Assembly: GCF_000313135.1 (NCBI RefSeq)
Contig: NW_004457373.1
Coordinates: forward strand, 72,185-125,610
Length of the DNA stretch: 53,426 nt
Reading direction: 5' to 3'
DNA from: Acanthamoeba castellanii str. Neff
Taxonomy: Eukaryota; Discosea; Longamoebia; Acanthamoebidae
The notes under the pieces were generated by a model. The model was not told the DNA's origin. It saw nothing but the letters and a program-made list of their open reading frames with translations, and did not search any database. Below are positions 44,830-53,426 of the stretch, piece by piece. Every line of letters begins with the position of its first letter. Position 1 is the stretch's first letter. The translations under genes and the position numbers were made by a program.

Positions 44830-47044
44830 TCACTCGGGGCCGAGCATGTGCTCCGGTCGCACCCACTTGTCGAATTCTTCGGAGGTGAGCAAGCCCAGCG
44901 ACAGGCAGGCCTCCTTGAGGGTGGTGCCCTCCTTGTGGGCCTTCTTGGCGGCCTTGGCCGAGTTGTCGTAGCCGATGTGCGGGTTGAGGGCCGTCACAAG
45001 CATGAGCGACTCGTTGAGCAGCTGCCCGATCCTCTTCTCGTTGGCCTGGATGCCCACCACGCAGTGCTCCGTGAACGAGAGCGACGCATCGGCGATCAAT
45101 CGAATCGAATGCAGCACATTCCTATCATTACAACACATGAGTTGAGTGACAGGTGCGGTGTGCGGTATTGATGTGCTGGCAGGAGGTTACCTGATGATCA
45201 CCGGCTTGAAGACGTTGAGCTCGAAGTTACCCGAAGCGCCGGCGATGGAAACGGCGGTCTGGTTGCCCATCACCTGAGCGCACACCATCGTCACCGCCTC
45301 GCACTGCGTCGGGTTCACCTTGCCCGGCATGATCGACGAGCCGGGCTCGTTCTCGGGCAGCAGCAGCTCGCCGAGACCGCAGCGCGGGCCAGAGCCCAGC
45401 AGGCGGATGTCGTTGGCGATCTTCATGAGGGACACGGCCACGGTGTTGAGGGCGCCGTGGAGCTCTACCATGGCGTCGTGGGTCGCCAGCGCCTCGAACT
45501 TGTTGGGCGCGGTGACGAACGGCAGGCCCGTCGCCTCGGCGATCTCGTTGGCGATCCGCTCGGCAAAGCCCTTCGGCGTGTTGAGTCCCGTGCCCACAGC
45601 CGTTCCTCCCTGGCATCGCGCACACACCGTTCAACCCGTAAGAAACCATGACACCCGTGTGCGTGTGCGTGTGTGCGTGTTCGTGTGCGTGTGCGTGTGC
45701 GTGTGCTACAAACCTGAGCGAGTTCGTAGACGTTGACGAGGGCGTCCTTGACGCGCACGATGCCCTTGTGGATCTGGTGGGCGTAGGCCGAGAATTCGTT
45801 GCCCAGGGTGAGCGGCGTGGCGTCCTGGAGGTGCGTCCGGCCGATCTTGATCACGTGCGCGAACTCGGTGGCCTTGTCGGTGAGCGCATCGCGCAGGGTG
45901 GCGAGGTTGGGCAGCAGCAGGTTGTGGACCTGCATGGCCGCCGCGACGTGCATGGCCGTGGGGAAGGTGTCGTTGGACGACTGGCTCATGTTGACGTGGT
46001 CGTTGGGGTGCACGGGCGTCTTGCTGCCCAGCTGGCCGCCCAGCAGCTCGATCGCGCGGTTGGAGATGACCTCGTTCACGTTCATGTTGGTCTGCGTGCC
46101 CGAGCCCGTCTGCCACACCACCAGCGGGAAGTGATCGTCCAGTTTTCCACTTATCACCTGTGTGTCGTGTGTCGTGTGTCGTGTGTCGTGTGTCGTGTGT
46201 CGTGTGTCGTGTGTCGTGTGTCGTGTGTCGTGTGTCGTGTGTCGTGTGTCGTGTGTCGTGTGTCGTGTGTCGTGTGTCGTGTTGTGGCGAGTCGTGTCGT
46301 GTCGTTGGTCGTGTCGTGTCGTTAGTCACTTATGATCGAAGAGCGGTGAGGAGAGGGCTCGAACCTCTTCGGCGGCCTGAACCATGACTTTGCCGAGCTT
46401 GGGGTCGAGGCCGTGGCACTCGAGGTTGACCTTGGCCGCGGCGGCCTTCACGATTCCCATGGCGTGCACCACCGGCAGCGGCATCCTGTCCGGCACACCG
46501 CCGATCTTGAAGTTCTGCAGCGACCTGCCGAGGCGTACAAATATAAAATATATTTATAAATAATAATAGCACAGACCTTCAAAAAAGAAAAAGAAAAAAA
46601 GAAAAAAAGAATAAAGAATACAGAACAGCGTAAAGAACAGAAGGTGCACCTTTGGGTTTGGGCGCCCCAGTACTTGTCGGCGGGCACCTTGATCTCGCCG
46701 AAGGTGTCGCGCTCAGTGCGGTAGAGGGGGTGGTTGTCCTGTGCCACGGCCGCGGCGGTGGTCATCAGCGCACGCCTCCACAGCGACGTGGCGGGCGATG
46801 CAGGCATCTCGTTGGTGACTTCGCTGCTCAGCATTTTACCGTAAAATGGTGATGAAATCGATCTGACGTTGCGAATGGGGTGGAGTTGACGCAGGGTGGT
46901 GATCGATTGACGATGAGTGGTGGTCGTGCGAGTCGAGCAACCGCGCGAGAACGAAGCGTTCGAAGATGCCGAACTGTGGCGAAAGATGGCTGCTGCCGCG
47001 GTGGTGGGTGTCGGCGAAGGGCGAAGGCAAAATGTTCGTTTCAT
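44830..47044 (-). CDS. FH: Fumarate hydratase, class II, with mitochondrial targeting sequence
   Basis: This TCA-cycle enzyme interconverts fumarate and L-malate. From ATG 47044 there are about 65 residues rich in Arg, Ser and Thr with almost no acids, a mitochondrial presequence. The mature part begins near [20 protein letters not shown]. All class II motifs are present: [63 protein letters not shown], and the signature loop [16 protein letters not shown] with the catalytic serine. It ends RPEHMLGPE at TGA. About six exons; the intron at about 46161-46320 holds a heptamer array and the one at about 45655-45715 a GTGTGC run. An internal methionine (MLSSEVTNE) after the presequence could give a cytosolic form. 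No residue change suggests loss of activity. Confidence 0.95.
46161..46283 (+). repeat. GTGTCGT heptamer array, about 17 copies, in a fumarate hydratase intron
   Basis: Perfect seven-base tandem units followed by shorter TGTCG words up to about 46322. On the coding strand it reads ACGACAC. The seven-base period runs through all three frames with no stop on the plus strand. Confidence 0.95.
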
Positions 47045-47244
47045 GAAGAAGAAGCAGCTTTGTGGGGCGTGAGGTGTGGTTGGTGCACCGGTGGGGCTGT
47101 GTTGTGGACCTTTGGGCTGCCTCGTACTTCTGCCGACGCTGTCCGACACGCCTCTCCCATTTCTCGCCGAAAACTCGCTGGCTTTTCATCTTTTATAACC
47201 GTTGCATGGGAACAAGTGAGCACCGGCTGCAGTTGCAGAAGACG

Positions 47245-48933
47245 TCAATCGACGGTAGTGGTCTTCCATGCGGCCCACTCCTCTCTGGGGAGGATGAAGG
47301 ACGACGCGTCCTTGTGTCCTCCGCCGCCGTAGCACTTGGCAATGACTGTGGTGTCCTCATCGTGCACCGCTCGCAGCGACACCTTGTAGTTCTTGTCCCC
47401 ATCCACCACGCTCTTGCCCTTCTCCTCGTAGCATATCGCCCCGATGCCCCTGAGTCATACGGCTGACGTGTCAGCGCCTAACCAGCACCATCGGTGTGTC
47501 GTGTGTCGTGTGTGTGTGTGTGTGGGTGGGTGTGTCGTGTGTTACCTCAGGCCGGCCGCGGCACTCATACACGCAAGCTGGTGGCCCATCTCCGATCGCA
47601 GCTGTGGCGACTTGGTGAGCACAGCCAGGCAGCTCCCAAAGTCGTGGCCGCTCCCGCCCAGCTTGATCTGTTGTCATGGATGAGCGGTGGAATTGTGGAG
47701 AGAACTAACTCGCAGCCGAACGGAGAAGAGGAGTGCGCACGGGAAAGCTTCGAGCAAGGTTGTCGGCGATTACGCGATTGACTCGCACGAGCTCGTCGCT
47801 GCCTTTTTCGATGAGCGCGTCTGCATCTGCACTCGAGAGGGCCAGTGGTGTTAGCAAACAGTGACGTGCGTTTCCAAACCGGCCAGGCAGTGTACCCAAC
47901 AGTTGCAGCTGGAGGAAGAGGGACTTGTTTCGCGTGATGTTGAACTCTATACTCTTCGCACCTAGCCCACTGCGCACATGCGACGTTGGGATGCGATAAT
48001 AACATGTTAGTATGGTACAAGAAATTCGATCATTTACAGCGTCAGGAGAGTACCTGGCAAACTCTGCCGACTGGGGAAGAGCCCTCTGCCTGAGATCGCC
48101 ATCTTCGACGTAGGCGTAGACCCGCTCGATCCTGTTTGTTCATCTTCTCCAATGAGCGTGTGTGGTTGTTGCGCGCGTCAATTGTGAGGGCTCACCTGGC
48201 CCGGTCGGCTTCGTTGGCGATGAGCGTCTGGTCCTGGGAGAAGTACTCGTAGGCGATCACGGCACCCGACTTCTCCTTGATCAGCTGGTAGTCAACTGCG
48301 CAGCGTGGAGTGAGGTTCGCGAGTGAGGCGCGTTCTGGTCGAAGCAGAAGCGCGTACAGTTGTGCGGGAGGCTGTCTTCGCTCTTCCACTTTTCCAGCAG
48401 CTCGAAGGCCGTGTCGTGGTGGTCCAGCAGGGTGATGTGCCTCACCTGGGCAGCCCAGATGAGACCACTTCCACGTCATAGCGGTTTCTTACTGTGTACC
48501 TTGCTGGCGAGGCGACGGATGAGGTCGGGACGGCCCACGTAGTCCAAACTGCGATCCTTGCCACGTCAGTGCGCCATCCTCGCACACGCACACCGCACAC
48601 GCACACCGCGCACAGCACACCACACACTCGCTTTGTTCTTCTACACGTACAGGAAAACGTGGGCGTCGGGGGTGAAGGCGGGGTTGTCCTCGACGCGTAG
48701 AGGATGGGAGGTGCTGTGCGGCACGAAGCTCACGTCCACCAGCGGATCCTTGTGGAACCGCAGGTACGCCGCCAGCGCCGCAAACGCGCCTGCGGGGTGT
48801 AGAAGATGGACTTCACTTAACTTCCTGTGTGAAGATGATCAGAAGGAGCCCCAGGCATCAAAGGGGGGAGACAGGCACCATCTGGGCACGGGCAATGGTA
48901 AACCACCCGCACCACCTTCCCTTCCTTCTCCAT
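47245..48933 (-). CDS. DHH/DHHA1 family phosphoesterase
   Basis: The superfamily uses two metals to cut phosphodiesters (nanoRNA, cyclic dinucleotides) or phosphoanhydrides. The ATG at 48933 starts MEKEGKVVRVVYHCPCPDG, the first metal motif, then AFAALAAYLRFHKDPLV, DAHVFLLDYVGRPDLIRRLA and the DHH motif HITLLDHHDTAFELLEKWK. The middle holds DYQLIKEKSGAVIAYEYF and IERVYAYVEDGDLRQRAL, and NVRRN-like linkers to LGAKSIEFNITRNKSLF. The C-terminal DHHA1 motif is CYGGGGHKDASSFILP. It ends WKTTTVD at 47245. This layout matches a eukaryotic DHH family of unclear substrate. The first intron does not join in phase with a GT donor: the phase-0 solution needs GC...AG. At least seven exons. It is head to head, 83 bases apart, with the cyclase gene. 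Confidence 0.8.
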
Positions 48934-49016
48934 CTAAACAAATTATATTGTTTTTTCATTTTGCTTTTATTTTTCGTTTTTTTACAATTTTTATTTCTTT
49001 TATTTATCATAGCACC
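48934..49016. promoter_or_regulatory. 83-bp bidirectional promoter (DHH phosphoesterase / cyclase)
   Basis: Only 83 bases separate the two start codons, and nearly all are A or T, with long T-rich runs on the plus strand. Both core promoters and 5' untranslated regions must fit here or reach into the opposite gene. Confidence 0.6.
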
Positions 49017-50099
49017 ATGAACAAGCTGCAACTGCTGGGTTGGTTCCCTCCCCTCCCTTTTCTCTTGGACACGTCGAGCACTCACCGGTTGTTATCGCAG
49101 ACTCCCTGTTTGGTGCGCCGGAGGGGGAGGAGGGTGGTCAGGTGGTGGACGTGAGCTGGCCGCTGGAGGCCGGGGTGACGGCCTTCAAGGACGCCCCCGA
49201 GCGCGCCTACACGGTCGACCGCTTCCGCGACTGGCCCAAGGACCACGCGCGCGAGTCGCGCTTCACCATGTGCCTCCACACCGGCACCCACATCGACGCC
49301 CCCGCACACTTCCTCGAAGGTGCTCCACATCGACACGACACGACACGACACATGACACACTCACGACACTTACGGACTGGTGTGCGTGTGCGGCAGATGG
49401 CCACTCGATCGAGAAGACGTCGCTGACGCAGCTCGCGGGCAGGTGCTGCGTGCTTGACTTGACCCAGATCGAGGTAGCGTGGTCCTTCACAAGAATGGCC
49501 ATTCGCTGGCTAAGCCTGCGTGTGGTGATGTGTGTTGTGTGCGGTGGTGCGTGGCGAAATAGGGGGACGCGATCACGCGCGAGGCGTTGGAGCAGCACGA
49601 GGCGGTCATAGAGAAGGGCGTCATCGTGATGCTCAAGACCGCCAACAGCGCGCTGAGCACGACGGCGCCGTTCAACCCCAAGTTCGTGTTCCTCCACATC
49701 TCCGGTGCCGAATACCTGCGCGAGAGAGGTCTGTTCTCATCCTTTCCAAACGTGAACGTTCGAAATGCTAACATTTCTGCACCCAGGCATCAAGGCCGTC
49801 GGCGTTGATTACCTGGGCATCGAGCGTGATCAGCCTGACCACGTCACGCACAAGGTCCAGCACACCACTCACACACCACACGCACTCATGGCACACGACA
49901 CCACACGCGACACACAGTGCGTGGCTAACGTTGCTGTATTGTTGAGGTACAGACTCTGCTGGGCAGCCAGATTCCGATCGTGGAGGGCCTGCGCCTTGGG
50001 CACGTCGACTGTGGGAGGTCCTATTACTTCGTGTGCCTCCCGCTGGCCATCCAGGGACTTGAGGCCGCCCCTGCCCGTGCTGTGCTCTTGCCCCTCTAG
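49017..50099 (+). CDS. Cyclase/kynurenine formamidase-like metal-dependent hydrolase
   Basis: The signature of the family is intact: LHTGTHIDAPAHF, the H-x-G-T-H-x-D-x-P-x-H-F metal site of KynB-type formamidases and related cyclases. Also present are VVDVSWPLEAGVTAF at the N-terminus, TREALEQHEAVIEKG, FLHISGAEYLRERGIKAVGV with DYLGIERDQ, and IVEGLRLGHVDCGRSYYFVC. Exon 1 is very short: ATG 49017 encodes MNKLQLL, then a 62-base intron (GTTGGT...ATCGCAG) joins in phase to the exon beginning near 49101 (DSLFGAPEGEEGG). Five or six exons; stop TAG 50097-50099. It may hydrolyse N-formylkynurenine or another amide or lactone; the substrate is not shown. Length, about 230 residues, is normal for the family. 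Confidence 0.82.
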
Positions 50100-50255
50100 A
50101 CGAAGGCGATGGGCGCCATCAGACGGAATGCAACAGTTGATCTCATCGATAGACCAAACACGAGGGTGGATTTGAGTGACAACGAACGAAGAAAAAGAGG
50201 ATACAGCGCGGGGGATGTTGTTAGTGAGCGACATGACAGTCAAGAAGCAAAAAGG
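50100..50255. terminator. 3' flank of the cyclase gene, with the Pol III terminator of 5S rRNA
   Basis: The minus strand has TTTTT at 50253-50249, three bases past the 3' end of the 5S gene, the usual RNA polymerase III stop. The rest is the 3' flank of the cyclase gene on the opposite strand. Confidence 0.7.
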
Positions 50256-50374
50256 AGGATACGGCACGGTGGATTCCCGGGTGGTCGCCCACCCCAGTAC
50301 TAACACCGCCTGGCGCAGCTTAACTTCGCTGTTCGGATGGGAAGCGGTGCTTTCTGCGCAGTATGGCCGTATCC
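50256..50374 (-). rRNA. 5S ribosomal RNA
   Basis: The minus strand holds a 119-base 5S rRNA that begins GGATACGGCCATACTG and ends CACCGTGCCGTATCCT. The two ends pair as helix I. The internal conserved parts are present: CCGATCCGAAC-type loop (here CATCCGAACAGCGAAG), TTAAGC and GGGTGGGCGACC. The A-box/intermediate/C-box internal promoter is therefore intact. A TTTTT terminator follows. The sequence looks like the published Acanthamoeba 5S RNA as I remember it. It stands alone between two converging protein genes, not in a tandem array, at least within this window. Confidence 0.95.
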
Positions 50375-50549
50375 ATCAGCCACCAGGTTCTGCGCCCTTC
50401 TGCACCAGTCATTCATTGCTGAGTACGTCTGCCAGTCGCGCAGGAGAGCCTGACTCTTTTGGCGGTTGCGATCAAGGCTTTGCCGCCTCACACACGCGTG
50501 GGTGGGCGAAGAGACGGTGGTTTTTATTGGGGGGGGCTGAGCTGCTATG
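50375..50549. other. 5' flank of 5S rRNA and 3' flank of the RhoGAP gene
   Basis: No exon seen. A poly-G run (about 50529-50536) lies just beyond the RhoGAP stop. Confidence 0.4.
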
Positions 50550-52828
50550 CTAGTCCGAGAGCGCGAGATAGGTGGAGAAGAGCTGCCTCACGAACGACGC
50601 CTCATACGCACTGCGCAGCCACACACGACACAACACGCCGTCATGAGTGTTGGGGATGAAGAGTTGGATGGTGAAGGCTAGGCGGGACGGGCAGAAGAAT
50701 GTACCTGTTGAGGAAGAGCGCGGAGGGGTCTTGGCTGCGCAGGAAAACAGGCTGGAACACCATCGCCAGGCTGCTCAACTGGTTAAAGAACGAAAGAGAA
50801 GAACGAAGATAGAAAAGAACGAAGAGGTGAGTCTATGCGCTCCTCGGTAGAAGAGAAGGAACAGGAGATTGGGAAAGAGGGGGGAGTACGGGCATGGCGG
50901 TCTTCTCGATGGTGTGCGGCTTGGCGAGCTCCTTGATGAAGTCCAGAAGGTCGAAGATCACGCTCTTATTGAGTTCGGGGAGGCGGGCCACCAGCTTGAA
51001 CTCCTCCTTGGAGCTCTCGCCGCGATTGCCCAGACCTCGCCGGGTGGCGATCTCGATGCACGCGTCACTGCGGTGTGCGTCAGTACGCGTGCGTGTGCGT
51101 GTGCGTGTGCGTGTGCGTGTGCGTGTGCGTGCGCATCGTACTAGTGAGCAAAGGGAATGAGGGGTTCGGGCAGTTCGGCGAGCCAGGCGATCAAGACGGA
51201 GGCCACCACAAAAGAGTCAGTGGTGGTCAGCACGAACTCGCCGCGGTCGAGTCGCTCCTTGGTCCTGCTCACCTCATCCGCATCGCCCGGCACTCGGAAC
51301 ACCCCGTGTCTCTCATTTCCTGTTACGATGTGCGTGCGTGTGCCGTGGTGCGTGTGCGTGTGCGTGTGCGATGTGGTGTGTGCGGTGTGTGCGGTGTGCG
51401 TGTGTGTCGCGCAGTGTAAGAGAGTATGGCGACGATGTGGGAAAGGAGTGAGCAGCCCAGGTGGGAGTGAACGAACCATGGAAGCGCACGAATGCGTCGA
51501 TGAGAAAGGCGATGACCAGGCGGGTCACGAGGAGCGGATCATCGCCCACCGGTTGGGTCGCAGTCGTGGACACTCCGGTGGTCGGCTTGCGTCGCACCTC
51601 CACGCGCGAAATCGTTCCAGATCGTGACAACGCATTCTGTTGCAACCCCATCATAAGCCTCCACACCGCACAACATGGCATGCACACACACCACCGCACA
51701 CGCACACGACACGCATGGAAACGGGGCTGAAAACCTCGCGATCGCTGGCGGGAGAGATCTGGCCTGGATCTGTGCCAGATGAGGCCGACCGCGCTCGTCG
51801 CAGGGCCACCGGACTCGAGTGGCTGAAGGGCTTGCCGGCGGCGGAGCTTGTAGTGGTGGCGGTGGTGACCTGCACCACGCCGGCCAGGTCATCGGCCGAC
51901 TTGGTGGCCTTGCGCGCCGCCGCGTATCGCAAGACGACCGAACCTGGCGCGACGTCAGCTTCCCTCTCCTTTTCTTTCTGTTTCTCTTCCTTTTTCCTGG
52001 TCTTCTCTTCCTCTTTCCTCTTTCGCTTCTCCTCCCGCTCGAGGTTCTTGCTGTCCTTGCGCACCTTGACCAGCTTCTCCCTCTCCTCCTTGCTGCTGCT
52101 GCTGCCATTACTCGACTTCTTTCGTTCTTTCTTCTCTTTTTTCTCCTTCTTCGTTCTTTTTCGTTGTTTGTCGTCTTCGTTTTCTTGTTGCTCCTCCACC
52201 TTCTCCCGGATGGCCCGTTCCCTCGCCGTCAGCGTGTAGTCTCCGGACCTGGTTCGTGTTTTGGGTGTTGGCAGCGTCTTCGTGCGTGTGCGTGTGCGTG
52301 TGCGGTGTGGTGTGTGTGTCGTGCGTGCTGCGATTACAGAGCAGCTGGCTGCAGTATACCTTGGCCTCGACTTTGGGTTCGGAGTCGACGGCAATCGTGG
52401 CGGGGCGTGGAGGTGTGGCGCCGCCCCGGGTCGTCGCGGCCAACGGAGGTGCCGCAAAGTGGTGCGCCTGCCGCTTCCTGAAGTCGGAGGTACAATTAAA
52501 CAAACAAATAAATAACGCAAAATAACAATGTGCCTATAATTGTTATAGAGAAAAATATGAAGAAGTGCCGCGCAAGAGCGAGTTAACTCACCACGTCATG
52601 CTACGAGAAGGAAAGGGTGAGGAGGTAGTACCGTCGCCACGAGCTGAGCTGGTGCGGACCCACCATCGAACCACCACCTTCTTCGCCGTCGGCTTGGCTC
52701 TCAGCCTTCTCGGCGTCGTTGCCGCGCTGCTGCCGGACCTCCATTTCTTCGAGCATGCTGGTCAGCTCTGCCCACTGCGTCGTCGTCTCCGCTCGGGCCG
52801 AAGAGCTGTGCGCAGCAGCCTCCATCAT
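50550..52828 (-). CDS. RhoGAP domain protein with charged coiled-coil N-terminal half
   Basis: RhoGAP domains speed GTP hydrolysis on Rho-family GTPases. The ATG at 52828 (MMEAAAHSSSARAETTTQWA) starts an N-terminal region with ELTSMLEEMEVRQQRG, then a Lys/Glu/Arg-rich coiled coil with KEKKEKKERKK and a Ser/Thr-rich linker. The catalytic domain follows over several exons: DDPLLVTRLVIAFLIDAFV, the arginine finger in RHGVFRVPGDADEV, FVVASVLIAWLAELPEPLIP, FKLVARLPELNKSVIFDLLD and FIKEL, then SLAMVFQPVFLRSQ. It ends RQLFSTYLALSD at TAG 50550. The 'VFxPxLLR' motif usually has Asn after the Pro (GPNLLR); here it is Val, so activity may be altered. About eight exons. Confidence 0.83.
51088..51133 (+). 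repeat. GTGTGC hexamer run in a RhoGAP intron
   Basis: About seven copies of the same hexamer that fills the RhoGEF intron at 12585. Strictly alternating purine-pyrimidine. Confidence 0.9.
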
Positions 52829-53074
52829 CCTCTTCTTTTTTCTTGTATTGCGGGGTGGTGGGTTGCTTTGTCCTGCGCTTGTCCTGCACTTCTTCTTTTA
52901 GTTTGTCGACGATTTGATCGAATTGCTATCAAAATTAAATATCAAAATGATTCCAGATATTGTCTGCAACAATTCCACTTCAAACGGATCTGTGAAAGGA
53001 TTAGGCCAACAGACATTTGTTCGCATTGATTGTTGGTACCTGCCCCCCTTGGTGGGGCCAGCAACGTTGCGACC
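52829..53074. promoter_or_regulatory. Divergent promoter of RhoGAP and the unknown right-edge gene
   Basis: 246 bases between the two ATG codons, AT-rich at 52920-52980. No consensus element assigned. Confidence 0.4.
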
Positions 53075-53426
53075 ATGAACTCGGCCTTCTTCCCCTCGTC
53101 TCCCTCTTCAACCTCGTATTCCAATCCTCCCGAGATGACAATTTGCTCAGATCTGGGCGAAGACATCGACCTAATGGAGGTGCAGCAACAGCAGATTCTC
53201 GACGACACCTCTTCTTCCTCCTCCTCAGCACCTCCTCGCGCGTCGCTGAAGAGAAAGGAATGGAGCAGCATGGAAGAACAGGGGCTCGATGAATTCAATG
53301 CGCACAAGGGGATGCGAAAGCGGCGGGTCTTCGAGATGGGCGAGGAGAGGAGGCGCAGGGCAGCGCCGCTATGGCGCTCGTTGGGAGATGCCCACGATCA
53401 TGTCTTCGGGCTCGACCACATCAGCT
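53075..53426 (+). CDS. Unknown protein, 5' part (runs off the window)
   Basis: From ATG 53075 a frame stays open to the window edge, 117 codons. It has the GC-rich codon choice of the neighbouring exons. The N-terminus is Ser/Pro-rich (MNSAFFPSSPSSTSYSNPPE), followed by an acidic stretch with Gln repeats (DIDLMEVQQQQILDD), poly-Ser, and a basic cluster (KGMRKRRVFEMGEERRRRA) that could be a nuclear localisation signal. No family is recognised. Function unknown. Confidence 0.5.
   Translation, partial: MNSAFFPSSPSSTSYSNPPEMTICSDLGEDIDLMEVQQQQILDDTSSSSSSAPPRASLKRKEWSSMEEQGLDEFNAHKGMRKRRVFEMGEERRRRAAPLWRSLGDAHDHVFGLDHIS

Noticed and set aside
45706..46329. Minus-strand ORF of Thr-His-Asp repeats joined to a fumarase-like region
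   Set aside because: The repeat is the heptamer array in an intron; the remainder is the fumarase exon read out of frame.

Overview
The window is nuclear DNA from a eukaryote with GC-rich exons and many short introns. The best fit is Acanthamoeba (Amoebozoa). Three things point there: actobindin-type repeats in two genes, a 5S rRNA gene that looks like the Acanthamoeba one, and dense packing of intron-rich genes whose introns carry CGTGTG/CACACG tracts. The species call is an inference, since no database was searched. Gene models were built by eye from conserved domains and GT...AG junctions. Exon edges quoted as 'about' can be off by several bases, and 5' ends are the weakest part.

Layout, left to right: the tail of a coiled-coil gene with two frame breaks (+, 1-329); a GT25-like glycosyltransferase (-) head to head with a GT61 glycosyltransferase (+); an armadillo/BTB protein ending in a possible CaaX box (-); a FAXDC2-like sterol/fatty-acid hydroxylase (-); an alpha carbonic anhydrase with a membrane anchor (+); a large CH-IQ-DH-PH-coiled-coil-villin-headpiece RhoGEF (-); CLN3/battenin (+); a CsbD/actobindin-repeat protein (-); an F-box/SPRY protein (+); CPSF160 (-); a membrane-anchored armadillo-like protein (-); a second CsbD/actobindin-repeat protein of the same length (-); WASH complex subunit 1 (-); a secreted GH43 glycosidase (+); an F-box/TLDc/RanBP2-zinc-finger protein (-); PCF11 (-); fumarate hydratase (-); a DHH phosphoesterase (-); a cyclase/kynurenine-formamidase-like hydrolase (+); 5S rRNA (-); a RhoGAP (-); and the 5' end of an unknown gene (+).

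Intergenic gaps are mostly 80-460 bp. There are several head-to-head pairs with very short shared promoters. I saw no transposon, virus, CRISPR array or tRNA. Five of the 22 protein genes act on actin or Rho signalling: the RhoGEF, two actobindin-like proteins, WASH1 and the RhoGAP. Two more, CPSF160 and PCF11, belong to the mRNA 3'-end processing machinery. The most novel-looking items are the CsbD plus beta-thymosin paralogue pair, the RhoGEF ending in a villin headpiece, an antisense Cys/His motif inside an intron, and the family of alternating purine-pyrimidine tracts in introns.
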